NCBI GenBank assembly: GCA_963781215.1
Contig: CAWAFE010000038.1
Coordinates: forward strand, 124,001-188,000
Direction of reading: 5' to 3'
Source of the DNA: AP-15 sp963781215
GTDB taxonomy: Bacteria; Pseudomonadota; Alphaproteobacteria; ATCC43930; CGMCC-115725
Length of the DNA stretch: 64,000 nucleotides
The position numbers and the translations under genes were made by a program. The notes below the pieces were generated by a model. The model had not been told where the DNA came from, did no database searches, and saw only the letters and a program-made list of their open reading frames with translations. Positions 51,686 through 60,061 of this stretch are shown here, piece after piece. Numbering within the stretch: position 1 is the first letter of the stretch; every line of letters begins with the position of its first letter.

Positions 51686-52201
51686 CTATTGCTCGGCGGA
51701 TTGAACGGATGCTTGCGGCTGGGAGATCGGTGCGTGCCGGTGTCGCGTGCGCGCATCGGCAGCCGGTCCGGCGGCCGAGCGAAAATCCGGCGCGAGCAGC
51801 GGGCGGCCGCTGTTGCGGTCGACCAGCACCGGGTCCGCCTCGGCGCCGGTCTGGCTGTCTACGATCACGACACTGGCGCCCTCGGGGGCAAAATGCTTGT
51901 TGCCCCAAGCGAGCAACGCCCACAGCACCGGCCGAAAGTCGCGGCCCGCCTGCGTCAGCGCGTATTCGTCGCGGGGCGGTCTTTCGCTGTAACGGCGACG
52001 TTCGAGCAGACCCGCTTCGACCAGGGCCTTGAGCCGTCGCGTCAGGATGTTGGGCGCGATCCCGAGGCTCTTCTGGAACTCATCGAACCGGCTCAGGCCG
52101 AGAGACGCATCGCGCAGAATGAGGATGCTCCACCATTCCCCGACTCGCTCCAGGCTGCGGGCGATCGGGCATTGCATGTCGCCAAAGCTCTTGCGCCGCA
52201 T
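51686..52201 (-). CDS. HxlR family transcriptional regulator
   Basis: A 171-residue winged-helix regulator: CPIARSLERVGEWWSILILR, then FDEFQKSLGIAPNILTRRLK and the wing RRRYSERPPRDEYALTQAGR. The N-terminal Cys and WW.ILILRD are HxlR hallmarks. The C-terminal tail of about 50 residues is disordered-looking. It is the first gene of the efflux operon, so it likely represses itself together with the HlyD and EmrB-like genes, using the inverted repeat at 52220-52234. Confidence 0.9.
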   Translation of the reverse strand: MRRKSFGDMQCPIARSLERVGEWWSILILRDASLGLSRFDEFQKSLGIAPNILTRRLKALVEAGLLERRRYSERPPRDEYALTQAGRDFRPVLWALLAWGNKHFAPEGASVVIVDSQTGAEADPVLVDRNSGRPLLAPDFRSAAGPAADARTRHRHAPISQPQASVQSAEQ

Positions 52202-52219
52202 GTTTCCGCCTTCCGTAGA

Positions 52220-52264
52220 CTTGCATCTTGCAAGCTACGTAGGTTAGTCGCTATCATAATGCAA
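52220..52264. promoter_or_regulatory. Probable HxlR operator
   Basis: A perfect inverted repeat CTTGCATCTTGCAAG (52220-52234), with a third TGCAAG half-site at 52259-52264, lies 19-63 bp upstream of the regulator's start codon. HxlR proteins bind short inverted repeats in front of their own genes, so autoregulation of the efflux operon is likely. The site also lies between this operon and divergent queA. Confidence 0.6.
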
Positions 52265-52339
52265 GTTTTTTTCGCCCGCCGGGGTCAGGATCTCCCGATC
52301 AGCCGCGCTTTGATCGCCGGTCGGGCGTAGTCTCTCTCG

Positions 52340-53390
52340 ATGCGCCTCGACGAGTTCGATTTCGACCTGCCCCGCGCGCTGATCGCCGAACACCCTTGCA
52401 CGCCGCGAGATGCGGCCCGGCTGCTGCTGATCCCGGCGGCCGGCGAGCTCTCGGACCGCCGCGTCGCCGATTTGCCGGCCCTGCTGCGGCCTCGTGATCT
52501 CCTCGTCTTCAACGACACCAAGGTGATCCCGGCGCGGCTCGCCGGCCGCCGCGGCGAGGCGTCGGTCGAGGTCACCTTGCACCGCGACCTCGGCGGCAGG
52601 GCATGGCGCGCCTTCGCCCGCGGAGCCCGCCGGCTGCGGCCGGGCGACCGCATCGTCTTTGCCGATGGCTTTGCCGCCTTGGTCGCGGAAAAGCATCCGG
52701 AGGGCGACTTGACCCTGCGCTTCGACCTAGAAGCCGACGCGTTCCGCGCGGCGCTGGCGCGGCATGGGACGATGCCGCTGCCGCCCTACATCAAGCGTCC
52801 GCGCAGCGGCGATCCGCAGGACCGCGCCGATTACCAGACGATCTTTGCCCGCGCCGAGGGTGCCGTGGCGGCGCCGACCGCGGGCCTGCACTTCACCGCC
52901 GCCGCTGCTCGACGCGCTGGCGCGCCGCGGCATCGGCTGGACGACGGCGACGCTCCATGTCGGGCCGGGGACGTTTCTGCCGGTCAAGACCATCGATCCG
53001 CGCGAGCATCCGATGCACGCCGAATGGGGCATCCTGTCGCAGCAGGCGGCCGAGCGAATCGCCGCCGCCCGCAATGGCGGCGGGCGCATCGTCGCGGTCG
53101 GCACGACAAGCCTGCGCCTCCTCGAAAGCGCCGCGGCCGAAACCGGCGAGGTCCGGCCCTTCGCGGGTGAGACCCGCCTCTTCATCCTGCCCGGCTACCG
53201 CTTCCGCGCGATCGACCTGCTGCTGACGAATTTCCACCTGCCGCGCTCGACCCTGCTGATGCTGGTCGCGGCCCTGGCCGGGCTCGACCGCATCAAGGCC
53301 GCCTACGCCCACGCCGTAGCCTCCGGCTACCGCTTCTTCTCCTACGGCGACGCCTGCCTGATCGAACGCCCCCGGGAGCGCCACGGATGA
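52340..53390 (+). CDS. queA: S-adenosylmethionine:tRNA ribosyltransferase-isomerase (frameshifted)
   Basis: QueA uses the ribosyl part of SAM to turn tRNA-bound preQ1 into epoxyqueuosine. The first frame holds MRLDEFDFDLPRALIAEHPC, LLVFNDTKVIPARLAGRRGE, PPYIKRP and the start of APTAGLHFT. One extra base near 52902 then shifts the frame. The second frame continues PPLLDALARRGIGWTTATLH, VGPGTFLPVKT and LLLTNFHLPRSTLLMLVAAL, ending at 53390. All family motifs exist once the base is removed. The gene overlaps tgt by 4 bp. The shift may be a sequencing error or a real null allele; a displaced copy of the first 226 bp sits at 47804. Confidence 0.87.
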
Positions 53391-54499
53391 TCGGCTATGA
53401 AGTTCTGGCGCGCGACGGCGCGGCGCGGCGCGGGCGGCTGTCGACCGCGCACGGCATGGTCGAGACGCCGGCCTTCATGCCGGTCGGCACCGCCGCCACG
53501 GTCAAGGCGATGACCTCCGAGGGTGTCGCCGCGACCGGGGCGCGGATCGTCCTCGGCAACACCTACCACCTGATGCTGCGCCCCGGCGCCGAGCGCATTG
53601 CCGCCCTCGGCGGGCTGCACCGCTTCATGAATTGGCCGCACGCGATTCTGACCGATTCGGGTGGGTTCCAGGTCATGTCGCTCGCCAAATTGCGCAAGAT
53701 CGGCGAGGAAGGCGTCACCTTCCGTTCGCATCTCGACGGCAGCGCGCATCTCCTGACCCCGGAGCGCTCGATCGAGATTCAGCATCTGCTCGGCGCCGAC
53801 ATAACGATGGCGCTCGACGAATGCACCCCCTTCCCTGCCCCGCCCGAAGCCGTCGCGAGCTCGATGGAATTGTCGATGCGCTGGGCGGAGCGGTCGCGCG
53901 GCACCTTTGTCGACCGGCCGGGCCACGGCATCTTCGGGATCGTGCAGGGCGGGGTCCACCCCGAGCTGCGGCAGCGGTCCGCCGCGCGGCTCGTCGGGAT
54001 CGGCTTCGACGGCTACGCGATCGGCGGGCTGGCGATCGGCGAGGGCCAGGCGACGATGTTCGCCGTACTCGACGCAACCGCACCCGCCCTGCCGCAGGAC
54101 CGGCCGCGCTATCTGATGGGTGTGGGCAAGCCGGCCGATCTCGTTGGCGCGGTCATGCGCGGGATCGACGTGTTCGATTGCGTATTGCCGACCCGCTCCG
54201 GGCGGACCGCGCAAGCCTTCACCCGCAATGGCCCGCTGAACCTGCGCAATGCGCGCCATGCCGACGACCCAGCCCCGCTCGATGCAGAGTGCCGCTGCCC
54301 CGCCTGCGCCGGCTACAGCCGTGCCTATCTGCACCATCTCGTCCGCTGCGGTGAAATCCTCGGCGCGATGCTGCTGACCGCGCACAACCTGCGCTATTAT
54401 GCCGATCTGATGGCGGCGATGCGCGACGAGATCGAGAAGGGCTCGCTCGCTTCCTTCGCCGCCGATTTTGCCGAAGCGCAGCGGGAGAGCGCGGGATGA
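53387..54499 (+). CDS. tgt: Queuine tRNA-ribosyltransferase
   Basis: A 370-residue TIM-barrel enzyme exchanging guanine-34 for preQ1 in tRNAs with GUN anticodons. Catalytic residues are in TDSGGFQVMSLAKLRK (Asp about 92) and FDCVLPTRSGRTAQAF (nucleophile Asp). The zinc site is CRCPACAGYSRAYLHHL. HGMVETPAFMPVGTAATVKA and GIFGIVQGGVHPELRQRSA are typical. It overlaps queA upstream and queF downstream by 4 bp each, so the operon is translationally coupled. Confidence 0.96.
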   Translation: MIGYEVLARDGAARRGRLSTAHGMVETPAFMPVGTAATVKAMTSEGVAATGARIVLGNTYHLMLRPGAERIAALGGLHRFMNWPHAILTDSGGFQVMSLAKLRKIGEEGVTFRSHLDGSAHLLTPERSIEIQHLLGADITMALDECTPFPAPPEAVASSMELSMRWAERSRGTFVDRPGHGIFGIVQGGVHPELRQRSAARLVGIGFDGYAIGGLAIGEGQATMFAVLDATAPALPQDRPRYLMGVGKPADLVGAVMRGIDVFDCVLPTRSGRTAQAFTRNGPLNLRNARHADDPAPLDAECRCPACAGYSRAYLHHLVRCGEILGAMLLTAHNLRYYADLMAAMRDEIEKGSLASFAADFAEAQRESAG

Positions 54500-54960
54500 G
54501 CGAGAAGCCCTACCCCAACCTGACCCGGCTCGGGCGGCGCTCGGCCTTGCCCCAATCGCCGGACGCGGCGGTCCTCGAAAGCGTTCCCAACCCGCATCCC
54601 GGCCTCGTCTATGCGGTGCGCTTCACCTGCCCCGAGTTCACCTCTCTTTGTCCGGTCACCGGCCAACCCGATTTCGCCCACCTGGTGATCGACTACGTGC
54701 CCGAGGCGGCGATCCTCGAAAGCAAGTCCCTGAAGCTCTTTCTCGGCGCGTTCCGCGACCACGCCGCGTTTCACGAGGACTGCACCCTCGGCATCGCCCG
54801 CCGCATCACCGCCGCTATCGCCCCGCGCTGGCTGCGGATCGGCGGCTACTGGTATCCGCGCGGCGGGATTCCGATCGACGTCTTCTACCAGACCGGCGAG
54901 CCGCCCGCCGAGCTATGGCTGCCCGATCCCGGCGTTTCGGCCTACCGTGGCCGCGGCTGA
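54496..54960 (+). CDS. queF: NADPH-dependent 7-cyano-7-deazaguanine reductase
   Basis: A 154-residue QueF of the short (unimodular) class, a tunnelling-fold enzyme that reduces preQ0 nitrile to preQ1 amine. The nucleophile Cys lies in CPEFTSLCPVTGQPDFAH. The substrate-anchoring Glu and the family signature are in ESKSLKLFLGAFRDHAAFHE. It is placed in the operon between tgt and queG and so supplies the Tgt substrate. Its end overlaps queG by 14 bp. Confidence 0.95.
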   Translation: MSEKPYPNLTRLGRRSALPQSPDAAVLESVPNPHPGLVYAVRFTCPEFTSLCPVTGQPDFAHLVIDYVPEAAILESKSLKLFLGAFRDHAAFHEDCTLGIARRITAAIAPRWLRIGGYWYPRGGIPIDVFYQTGEPPAELWLPDPGVSAYRGRG

Positions 54961-56095
54961 CCCGATCCGGGAGGCGATCCGCGATCGCGCCCTCGCCGCG
55001 GGCTTCGATGCGGTGGGCTTTGCCGCTGCCCGTCTCGAGGATGAAGCGCGCTCCGATCTCCGGGAATTTGTTGCTCGCGGCTATCACGGCGACATGGGCT
55101 GGCTCGCCGGCACCGCCGAGCGGCGCGGCGACCCGCAGGCGTTGTGGCCGGAGGCCCGCACAATTGTCGTGCTCGGCGTCAATTACGCGCCCGATGATGA
55201 TCCCTTGGCGTCGGCCGGCGAGCCCGATCGCGGCAACATTTCGGTCTATGCGCGGGGGCGCGATTATCACGACACCCTGAAGCGCCGGCTGCGGTCGCTG
55301 GCGCAGTGGATCGAGGCGCGCTGGCCAGGCGCCCTGAAACTGTTTGTCGACACCGCCCCGGTCATGGAAAAGCCGCTGGCGCAGCAGGCCGGGCTCGGGT
55401 GGCAGGGCAAGCACACCAACCTCGTATCGCGAGAGTTCGGCTCCTGGCTCTTTCTCGGCGAGATCTATCTGAGCCTGGCGCTTGAGCCCGACCCCGCCGA
55501 GCCGGACCATTGCGGCTCCTGCCGGCGCTGTCTCGACGTCTGCCCGACCGCGGCCTTCCCGGCACCCCACCGGCTCGATGCCAGGCGCTGCATCTCGTAT
55601 CTGACGATCGAGCACAAGGGGATGATCCCGGTCGAATTCCGGGAGGCGATCGGCAACCGCATCTACGGCTGCGACGATTGCCTCGCGGTCTGTCCGTGGA
55701 ACAAATTCGCCCAGGCCGCCCGCGAGCCCGACTTTCTACCGCGCGCCGGGCTGACGGCGCCGAAGCTGGCTGAGCTCGCTGAGCTCGACGACCAGGCGTT
55801 CCGCCGGCTGTTCTCCGGCTCGCCGGTCAAGCGCACCGGCCGCGACCGGTTCCTGCGCAACGTGCTGACCGCGATCGGCAACGCGCCACCGGGCGATGCG
55901 ACCCTGATCGACGCCGCCCGGCGTTGCCTCGACGACCCGTCGCCGCTGGTCCGCGCCGCGGCAGTCTGGGCCTTCTTCCGGCTGGCGCCGATCTCGGAAT
56001 GTCGGGCCGAGCGTTTGCGGCGGGCGGCCCATGAAGACGACCCGATCGTCATCGAGGAGTGGGACCGGGCGGCGGCCCTGGACACGACACGATGA
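54947..56095 (+). CDS. queG: Epoxyqueuosine reductase
   Basis: A 382-residue cobalamin- and Fe-S-dependent enzyme carrying out the last step of queuosine synthesis. GTG start 54947 (AAADPIREAIRDRALAAGFD). Two 4Fe-4S motifs are present: CGSCRRCLDVCP (about 185) and CDDCLAVCPWN (about 243). ISYLTIEHKGMIP is the QueG signature between them. A HEAT-like C-terminal tail (PLVRAAAVWAFFRLAP) fits the long QueG form. It completes the operon. Confidence 0.95.
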   Translation: MAAADPIREAIRDRALAAGFDAVGFAAARLEDEARSDLREFVARGYHGDMGWLAGTAERRGDPQALWPEARTIVVLGVNYAPDDDPLASAGEPDRGNISVYARGRDYHDTLKRRLRSLAQWIEARWPGALKLFVDTAPVMEKPLAQQAGLGWQGKHTNLVSREFGSWLFLGEIYLSLALEPDPAEPDHCGSCRRCLDVCPTAAFPAPHRLDARRCISYLTIEHKGMIPVEFREAIGNRIYGCDDCLAVCPWNKFAQAAREPDFLPRAGLTAPKLAELAELDDQAFRRLFSGSPVKRTGRDRFLRNVLTAIGNAPPGDATLIDAARRCLDDPSPLVRAAAVWAFFRLAPISECRAERLRRAAHEDDPIVIEEWDRAAALDTTR

Positions 56096-56337
56096 GCCCG
56101 ATAATCGGACGGCTGATCGGCCTTCTGGTGCTGTGCCTGCTGGTCGGGCTGTTATTGACCCATCTCGGCATCGCCGCCCGCGGCATCCTGACCGACACCT
56201 GGCACACGATCGTGGCGGTCGGCCGGTTGATCGGCGACCTCCTCGAATGGGCCGTGCCCTATACCCTCCTCGGCGCGATCGTGGTGGTGCCGCTGGCCTT
56301 GCTCGCCCTTCTTCTGAAGCGCGCCGGGTGGAAATAG
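56092..56337 (+). CDS. Small two-helix membrane protein
   Basis: An 81-residue protein with two hydrophobic helices (IGLLVLCLLVGLLLTHLGI and YTLLGAIVVVPLALLALLLK). ATG 56092 overlaps the queG stop (ATGA), so it is coupled to the queuosine operon. Similar small proteins are common in Alphaproteobacteria at the ends of operons; function unknown. Confidence 0.7.
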   Translation: MSPIIGRLIGLLVLCLLVGLLLTHLGIAARGILTDTWHTIVAVGRLIGDLLEWAVPYTLLGAIVVVPLALLALLLKRAGWK

Positions 56338-56351
56338 CAGCCGGCAGGAAT

Positions 56352-57545
56352 TTACGCTACCCTGACCGCGTAGCCGACAATGGCACTGAAGTTCTTGCGC
56401 ATATTGTTGTAGCGCGGCTCGTGCGACTGCACACGGCCGACTTCGTCGGTGGCCCGCGACATCAGCGTGTACGTACCCTTGCGGCGGGCGTCCCAGCGGT
56501 ACGACCAGCGCACCCACATGAAACGGTCGCGCGGCTGCTCGATATGGGCCGAATGCCAGGTATTCCCGCCGTCGACGCTCACATCCACCTGGTCGACCGC
56601 ACCGGCGCCGCTCCACGCATACCCCCGGATCATGTGCACGCCGGGAGCGATCGTCTCGGTGTCGTCGTTGGGCTGGGTGATAATCGATTTCACGCCGATC
56701 GTGGTGATCAGCTCCTTCTCGGGGTCGTCGGGCGAGTTACCGTAATAGTAGAACTGGTAGTGGTACCAGCAGTCCGGCTCGCGCTCCATGAGCTCGAGCC
56801 GGGTCAGCCACTTTACCGACCAGTTGCCCGACCATCCGGGCACCAGCAGACGCACCGGGGCGCCGTGCAGGTGCTCGAGCAGCTGGCCGTTCTGTGCCCA
56901 GGCCAGAATGGTGTCCGGGTGGAGCGCTTTTTCGATCGGCAGACCCTTGTCGTAAAAAAAGGGCTCGGTGCCCGGGGCGGCCGTCGGCGGCACGCCCTGG
57001 TCGTTGCCCTCGGCCCGCACATAGAGCGACTTCGCAGTGAGGCCGGCCTCGCTCAGCACCGCGGCGAGCGGCACTCCGGTCCACTCGCTGGCGCTCAGGA
57101 TCATCGCTTCCTGGGTCCGCGAGGGCTTGGGGCCTTCGCCCTTGAAGTATTCGAAGAACGTAGCGTCGCTGCCCGAGCATTCCATGACGGTGCGCACGCT
57201 ACGGCCGGGAAAACGCCGCAACTGGTCGAGATTGAGGATCAGGCGGCGCTTGACCTCGCCGAAAATCTCCAGCTCCCAGGCCGCGCTCTCCACCACCGGC
57301 GGCACGTTGAAGTGTTGCACCGTGTAATGCAGGCTGGTCGGCGTAATCAGCCCCTCCAGGTCCATGACCGGCGTCCTGATCCGCACCGTGCGGCCTTCGT
57401 TGTCAGTCAAGGTGACCGGGTTGATCTCTTTGGTCGGCCAGCCGTGCCAGCTGCCGGTTTTCCTGGCGTTGGCCGGGTCCGAGCTGACCATCTGGTCCAT
57501 GCGCAAAAAATCGGGGACCGCGCCTGTTTCTGTTGTTGCAGCCAT
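56352..57545 (-). CDS. Sulfite oxidase family molybdopterin oxidoreductase (SoxC/YedY-like)
   Basis: A 397-residue protein with an oxidoreductase molybdopterin-binding domain (about 60-270) and a C-terminal Mo-co dimerisation domain (about 285-395). The molybdenum-binding Cys is in VRTVMECSGSDATFF. LLVPGWSGNWSVKWLTRLEL and GYAWSGAGAVDQVDVSVDGG are diagnostic. There is no Tat or Sec signal at the N-terminus (MAATTETGAVPDFLRMDQMV), unlike periplasmic SoxC, and no cytochrome partner gene lies next to it. It may act in the cytoplasm or be exported with a partner. Sulfite or a related S- or N-oxide is the likely substrate. Confidence 0.87.
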   Translation of the reverse strand: MAATTETGAVPDFLRMDQMVSSDPANARKTGSWHGWPTKEINPVTLTDNEGRTVRIRTPVMDLEGLITPTSLHYTVQHFNVPPVVESAAWELEIFGEVKRRLILNLDQLRRFPGRSVRTVMECSGSDATFFEYFKGEGPKPSRTQEAMILSASEWTGVPLAAVLSEAGLTAKSLYVRAEGNDQGVPPTAAPGTEPFFYDKGLPIEKALHPDTILAWAQNGQLLEHLHGAPVRLLVPGWSGNWSVKWLTRLELMEREPDCWYHYQFYYYGNSPDDPEKELITTIGVKSIITQPNDDTETIAPGVHMIRGYAWSGAGAVDQVDVSVDGGNTWHSAHIEQPRDRFMWVRWSYRWDARRKGTYTLMSRATDEVGRVQSHEPRYNNMRKNFSAIVGYAVRVA

Positions 57546-57581
57546 GCTGCTCCCTCATGTCACCTGGTGTTCGCCGGCGGG

Positions 57582-57932
57582 CTAGCCTGGCTTTATCCAC
57601 GGTGCCGATCCGCCGCGGTCAAGCCCCGGCGTGCCCGCCGCCTTGGATGGCGTAGCGGAGCCGTTTCGGGCCGGCCTGACCCGACCGCCGTCGATCTCGA
57701 CGTTGATTTCGAGAAGCGAGGTGTCGCCCTCCTTGCCGAGGTTGACGCGCAACATGTCGCTCCTGATCTCAACATAGCGGCCGACCACGTCGAGCAGCTC
57801 CTTTTGCAGGACCGGCAGAAAATCGGGCGCGTCGCGGCTCGCCCGCTCGTGCGCCAAGACGATCTTCAGCCGCTCGCGGGCGATCACCGCGCTGCTGCGG
57901 CGCTCCGGGAAAATCAGATCGAGGAGGCGCAT
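57582..57932 (-). CDS. minE: Cell division topological specificity factor MinE (extended C-terminus)
   Basis: A 116-residue MinE. The N-terminal anti-MinCD/membrane part MRLLDLIFPERRSSAVIARE RL is followed by KIVLAHERASRDAPDFLPVL and the dimerisation strands DTSLLEINVEIDG. The family is usually near 85-95 residues. Here the tail GGRVRPARNGSATPSKAAGT onward adds about 30 residues rich in small and charged amino acids. ATG 57932 overlaps the natural stop of minD (TGATG). It drives oscillation of MinD from pole to pole. Confidence 0.9.
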   Translation of the reverse strand: MRLLDLIFPERRSSAVIARERLKIVLAHERASRDAPDFLPVLQKELLDVVGRYVEIRSDMLRVNLGKEGDTSLLEINVEIDGGRVRPARNGSATPSKAAGTPGLDRGGSAPWIKPG

Positions 57933-58745
57933 CAGGCCCTCCCGAAGAGCGCGCGGAAAAAGCTGCGCCGCTCGGGCTTCAAGAAGCGCAGCTCGCGCTG
58001 CTCGCCGAGAAAGCGCGCCACCGCGTCGAGATAGGCGCGGCCGGCCGGGCTCTCCTCGTCGAACACCACCGGGGTCCCGGTGTTCGAGGCGCGCAGCACC
58101 GATTCTGATTTCGGGAATGACGCCGAGGAGCGGGATTGACAGGATCTCGTTGACGTCCTCGACCGCCAGCATCTCGCCCTTGGTGACCCGCTCCGGCGAA
58201 TAGCGGGTCAGCAAGAGGTGCACGTCGACCGGCTCCTGGTTGTGCTCGGCGCGGCGCGATTTCGAGGCGAGGATGCCAATGATCCGGTCGCTGTCGCGGA
58301 CCGAGGAGACCTCGGGGTTGGTGGCGATGATGGCGCTGTCGGCGAAGTAGAGCGCGGTAATAGCACCATGCTCGATCCCGGCCGGACTGTCGCAGACGAT
58401 GTAGTCGAAGCTCTCCTTCAACTCGTCGAGCACGCGCTCGACGCCGTCGCGCTTCAGGGCGTCCTTGTCGCGGGTTTGCGAGGTCGGGAAGATGTAGAGG
58501 TTATCGTTGCGCTTGTCCTTGATCAACGCCTGGTTGAGCTTGGCGTCGCCATTGATGACGTTGATGAAATCGAACACCACCCGGCGCTCGCAGCCCATGA
58601 TCAGGTCGAGGTTGCGCAAGCCCACATCGAAATCAATGACGACGGTGCGGTGGCCGCGCAGCGCCAGCCCGGCGGCGAAGGCGGCCGCGGAGGTGGTCTT
58701 GCCGACGCCTCCCTTGCCCGAGGTAAGCACGATTACCTTTGCCAA
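57932..58745 (-). CDS. minD: Septum site-determining ATPase MinD (one-base frameshift)
   Basis: A deviant-Walker ATPase: VIVLTSGKGGVGKTTSAAAF, then FDVGLRNLDLIMGCERRVVF, DYIVCDSPAGIEHGAITALY and NPEVSSVRDSDRIIGILASK. After GVIPE near 58108 an extra A shifts the frame. Removing it restores SESVLRASNTGTPVVFDEES and the C-terminal membrane-targeting helix, ending at 57932. As written, minD and minE form a single run-on frame with a nonsense middle. Since minD is normally intact, a sequencing error is likely. It is first of minD-minE, with minC just upstream. Confidence 0.9.
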
Positions 58746-58809
58746 CAGCCCCTCCCCCGTTCCCCCGGTCGACCTCCGCCCTCAGCCGGTGTCATATCGA
58801 TGATGAGCG

Positions 58810-59517
58810 TCAGTTCCGCGTGATGGTCAAGCTATCATCGACGAGCGCGATCTGCACCGGCAAGCCGCGCTGATCGCCCGGCAATTGCTCGCTGACGAGA
58901 TAGCGTCCGGCGATGCTGACGAGCTCGGCTTCGAGCCGGCTGCAGAAGATGCGGGCCTCGATATCGCCGCCGGCGCCGGCAAGTGCGCGGCCGCGCAGCG
59001 CGCCGTAGACATGGATGTTGCCATCGGCCATCAGCTCGGCTCCCGGGCTGACCGCGGCGGTGACGACAAGATCGCCCCCGCGCGCATAGATCTGGGTGCC
59101 CGAGCGCACTGGCTGGGTCACCAGCCGCGTCCTGACGCTGGCGGCAGAGCCTGGCCGCACGGCGCGCGGCGCGGGGGCAGCCTCCGGAGCGCGCGCCCGG
59201 CCGGGCAGGGTCGCGTTCGGGGCAAAGCTCGCGAACCCGGCCGCGGCGGCGGCCTCCAGCTGCGCCGGCAGCGCGTTCTGCACGCCGATCAAGGTCAGGG
59301 TGTGGCGGCGCAGGATCTCCCGCGCGTCGACGAACTCGGCCTCCCGCGTGAATTCGGGCGCGTCTCTCAGGTCGAGCACCACCGGCGCGTTCAGGAAGAA
59401 GCGCGGGCTGCGGCGGATCTGCTCGGAGAGCTCGTGCTCGAAGGCGGCATCGCGCAAATTCCCGGCGCGCACAACCATGACGGTGAACACCGCGCCTTGC
59501 ACGAGACTGCCCGCCAT
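58810..59517 (-). CDS. minC: Septum site-determining protein MinC
   Basis: A 235-residue FtsZ-polymerisation inhibitor. The N-terminal domain has TVMVVRAGNLRDAAFEHELS and FFLNAPVVLDLRDAPEFTRE. A proline/alanine linker follows, and then the C-terminal beta-helix domain: RSGTQIYARGGDLVVTAAVS, PGAELMADGNIHVYGALRGR and ALAGAGGDIEARIFCSRLEA. The RSG-Q and GALRGRA signatures bind MinD. ATG 59517 is chosen; an upstream TTG at 59541 is possible. The minC-minD-minE order is standard. Confidence 0.93.
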   Translation of the reverse strand: MAGSLVQGAVFTVMVVRAGNLRDAAFEHELSEQIRRSPRFFLNAPVVLDLRDAPEFTREAEFVDAREILRRHTLTLIGVQNALPAQLEAAAAAGFASFAPNATLPGRARAPEAAPAPRAVRPGSAASVRTRLVTQPVRSGTQIYARGGDLVVTAAVSPGAELMADGNIHVYGALRGRALAGAGGDIEARIFCSRLEAELVSIAGRYLVSEQLPGDQRGLPVQIALVDDSLTITRN

Positions 59518-59541
59518 CCGAGAACCGCCGCCGCCTTCCAA

Positions 59542-60061
59542 GATCGCAAGGTTGAGGGGTTAACGCCAAATCGCCTCTGCCGCAACGGCTTTCGCCGAAA
59601 GCCTTCGCCCCGCGATCACAGCGAAACAGGTCGCGCTGCAACCCCCCGGAAGCGGACGGGATCCGAACTGTCGCAACCGTTCACGGAGTTCCGGCTCTCC
59701 TTCGCTCTCGCCGAAAATCATGGTTGCGGCTGCCGTGCCGCGGCCCACCGGATGCCCCTTGCAAAACGATCGCTCGGCCCCCGCCTCGCTGTTTCCGCTG
59801 TTATCTGCAGAGAATCTGCAGCCATCCGCATCTCCCTGATGGCCCGCCGTCCCGCTCCCGGGCGCCATCTCAGAGGCAGAGTGTGATCAGAAAATGGCGA
59901 TTTTCGTGTTGTTGCTGCAGGCGGACGGACCTACGCCGATCGCTGCCGCGGGTTGGCTGAGGGTGATGGCCTCGAACACGCTCCGGGATCGGATGCCGGC
60001 TCTACTGCACGATGGGACTGGCCGCCGGCCTCAACCCGGGGAAATACCGTTGTAAGTCCGC
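59542..60061. other. Intergenic region upstream of minC, no supported gene
   Basis: About 520 bp between divergent minC and the end of the flippase gene. Short frames exist on both strands but lack ribosome-binding sites and recognisable motifs. A small inverted motif CTGCAGAGAATCTGCAG lies near 59805-59821. The minC promoter should be here, but I cannot place it with confidence. Confidence 0.4.

Noticed and set aside
56031..58034. 667-residue plus-strand frame spanning queG end, sulfite oxidase and min genes
   Set aside because: Runs antisense to two well-defined genes and out of frame with queG.
57582..58745. A MinD-MinE fusion protein
   Set aside because: The single frame arises from one extra A near 58108; removing it restores separate, normal minD and minE with overlapping TGATG.
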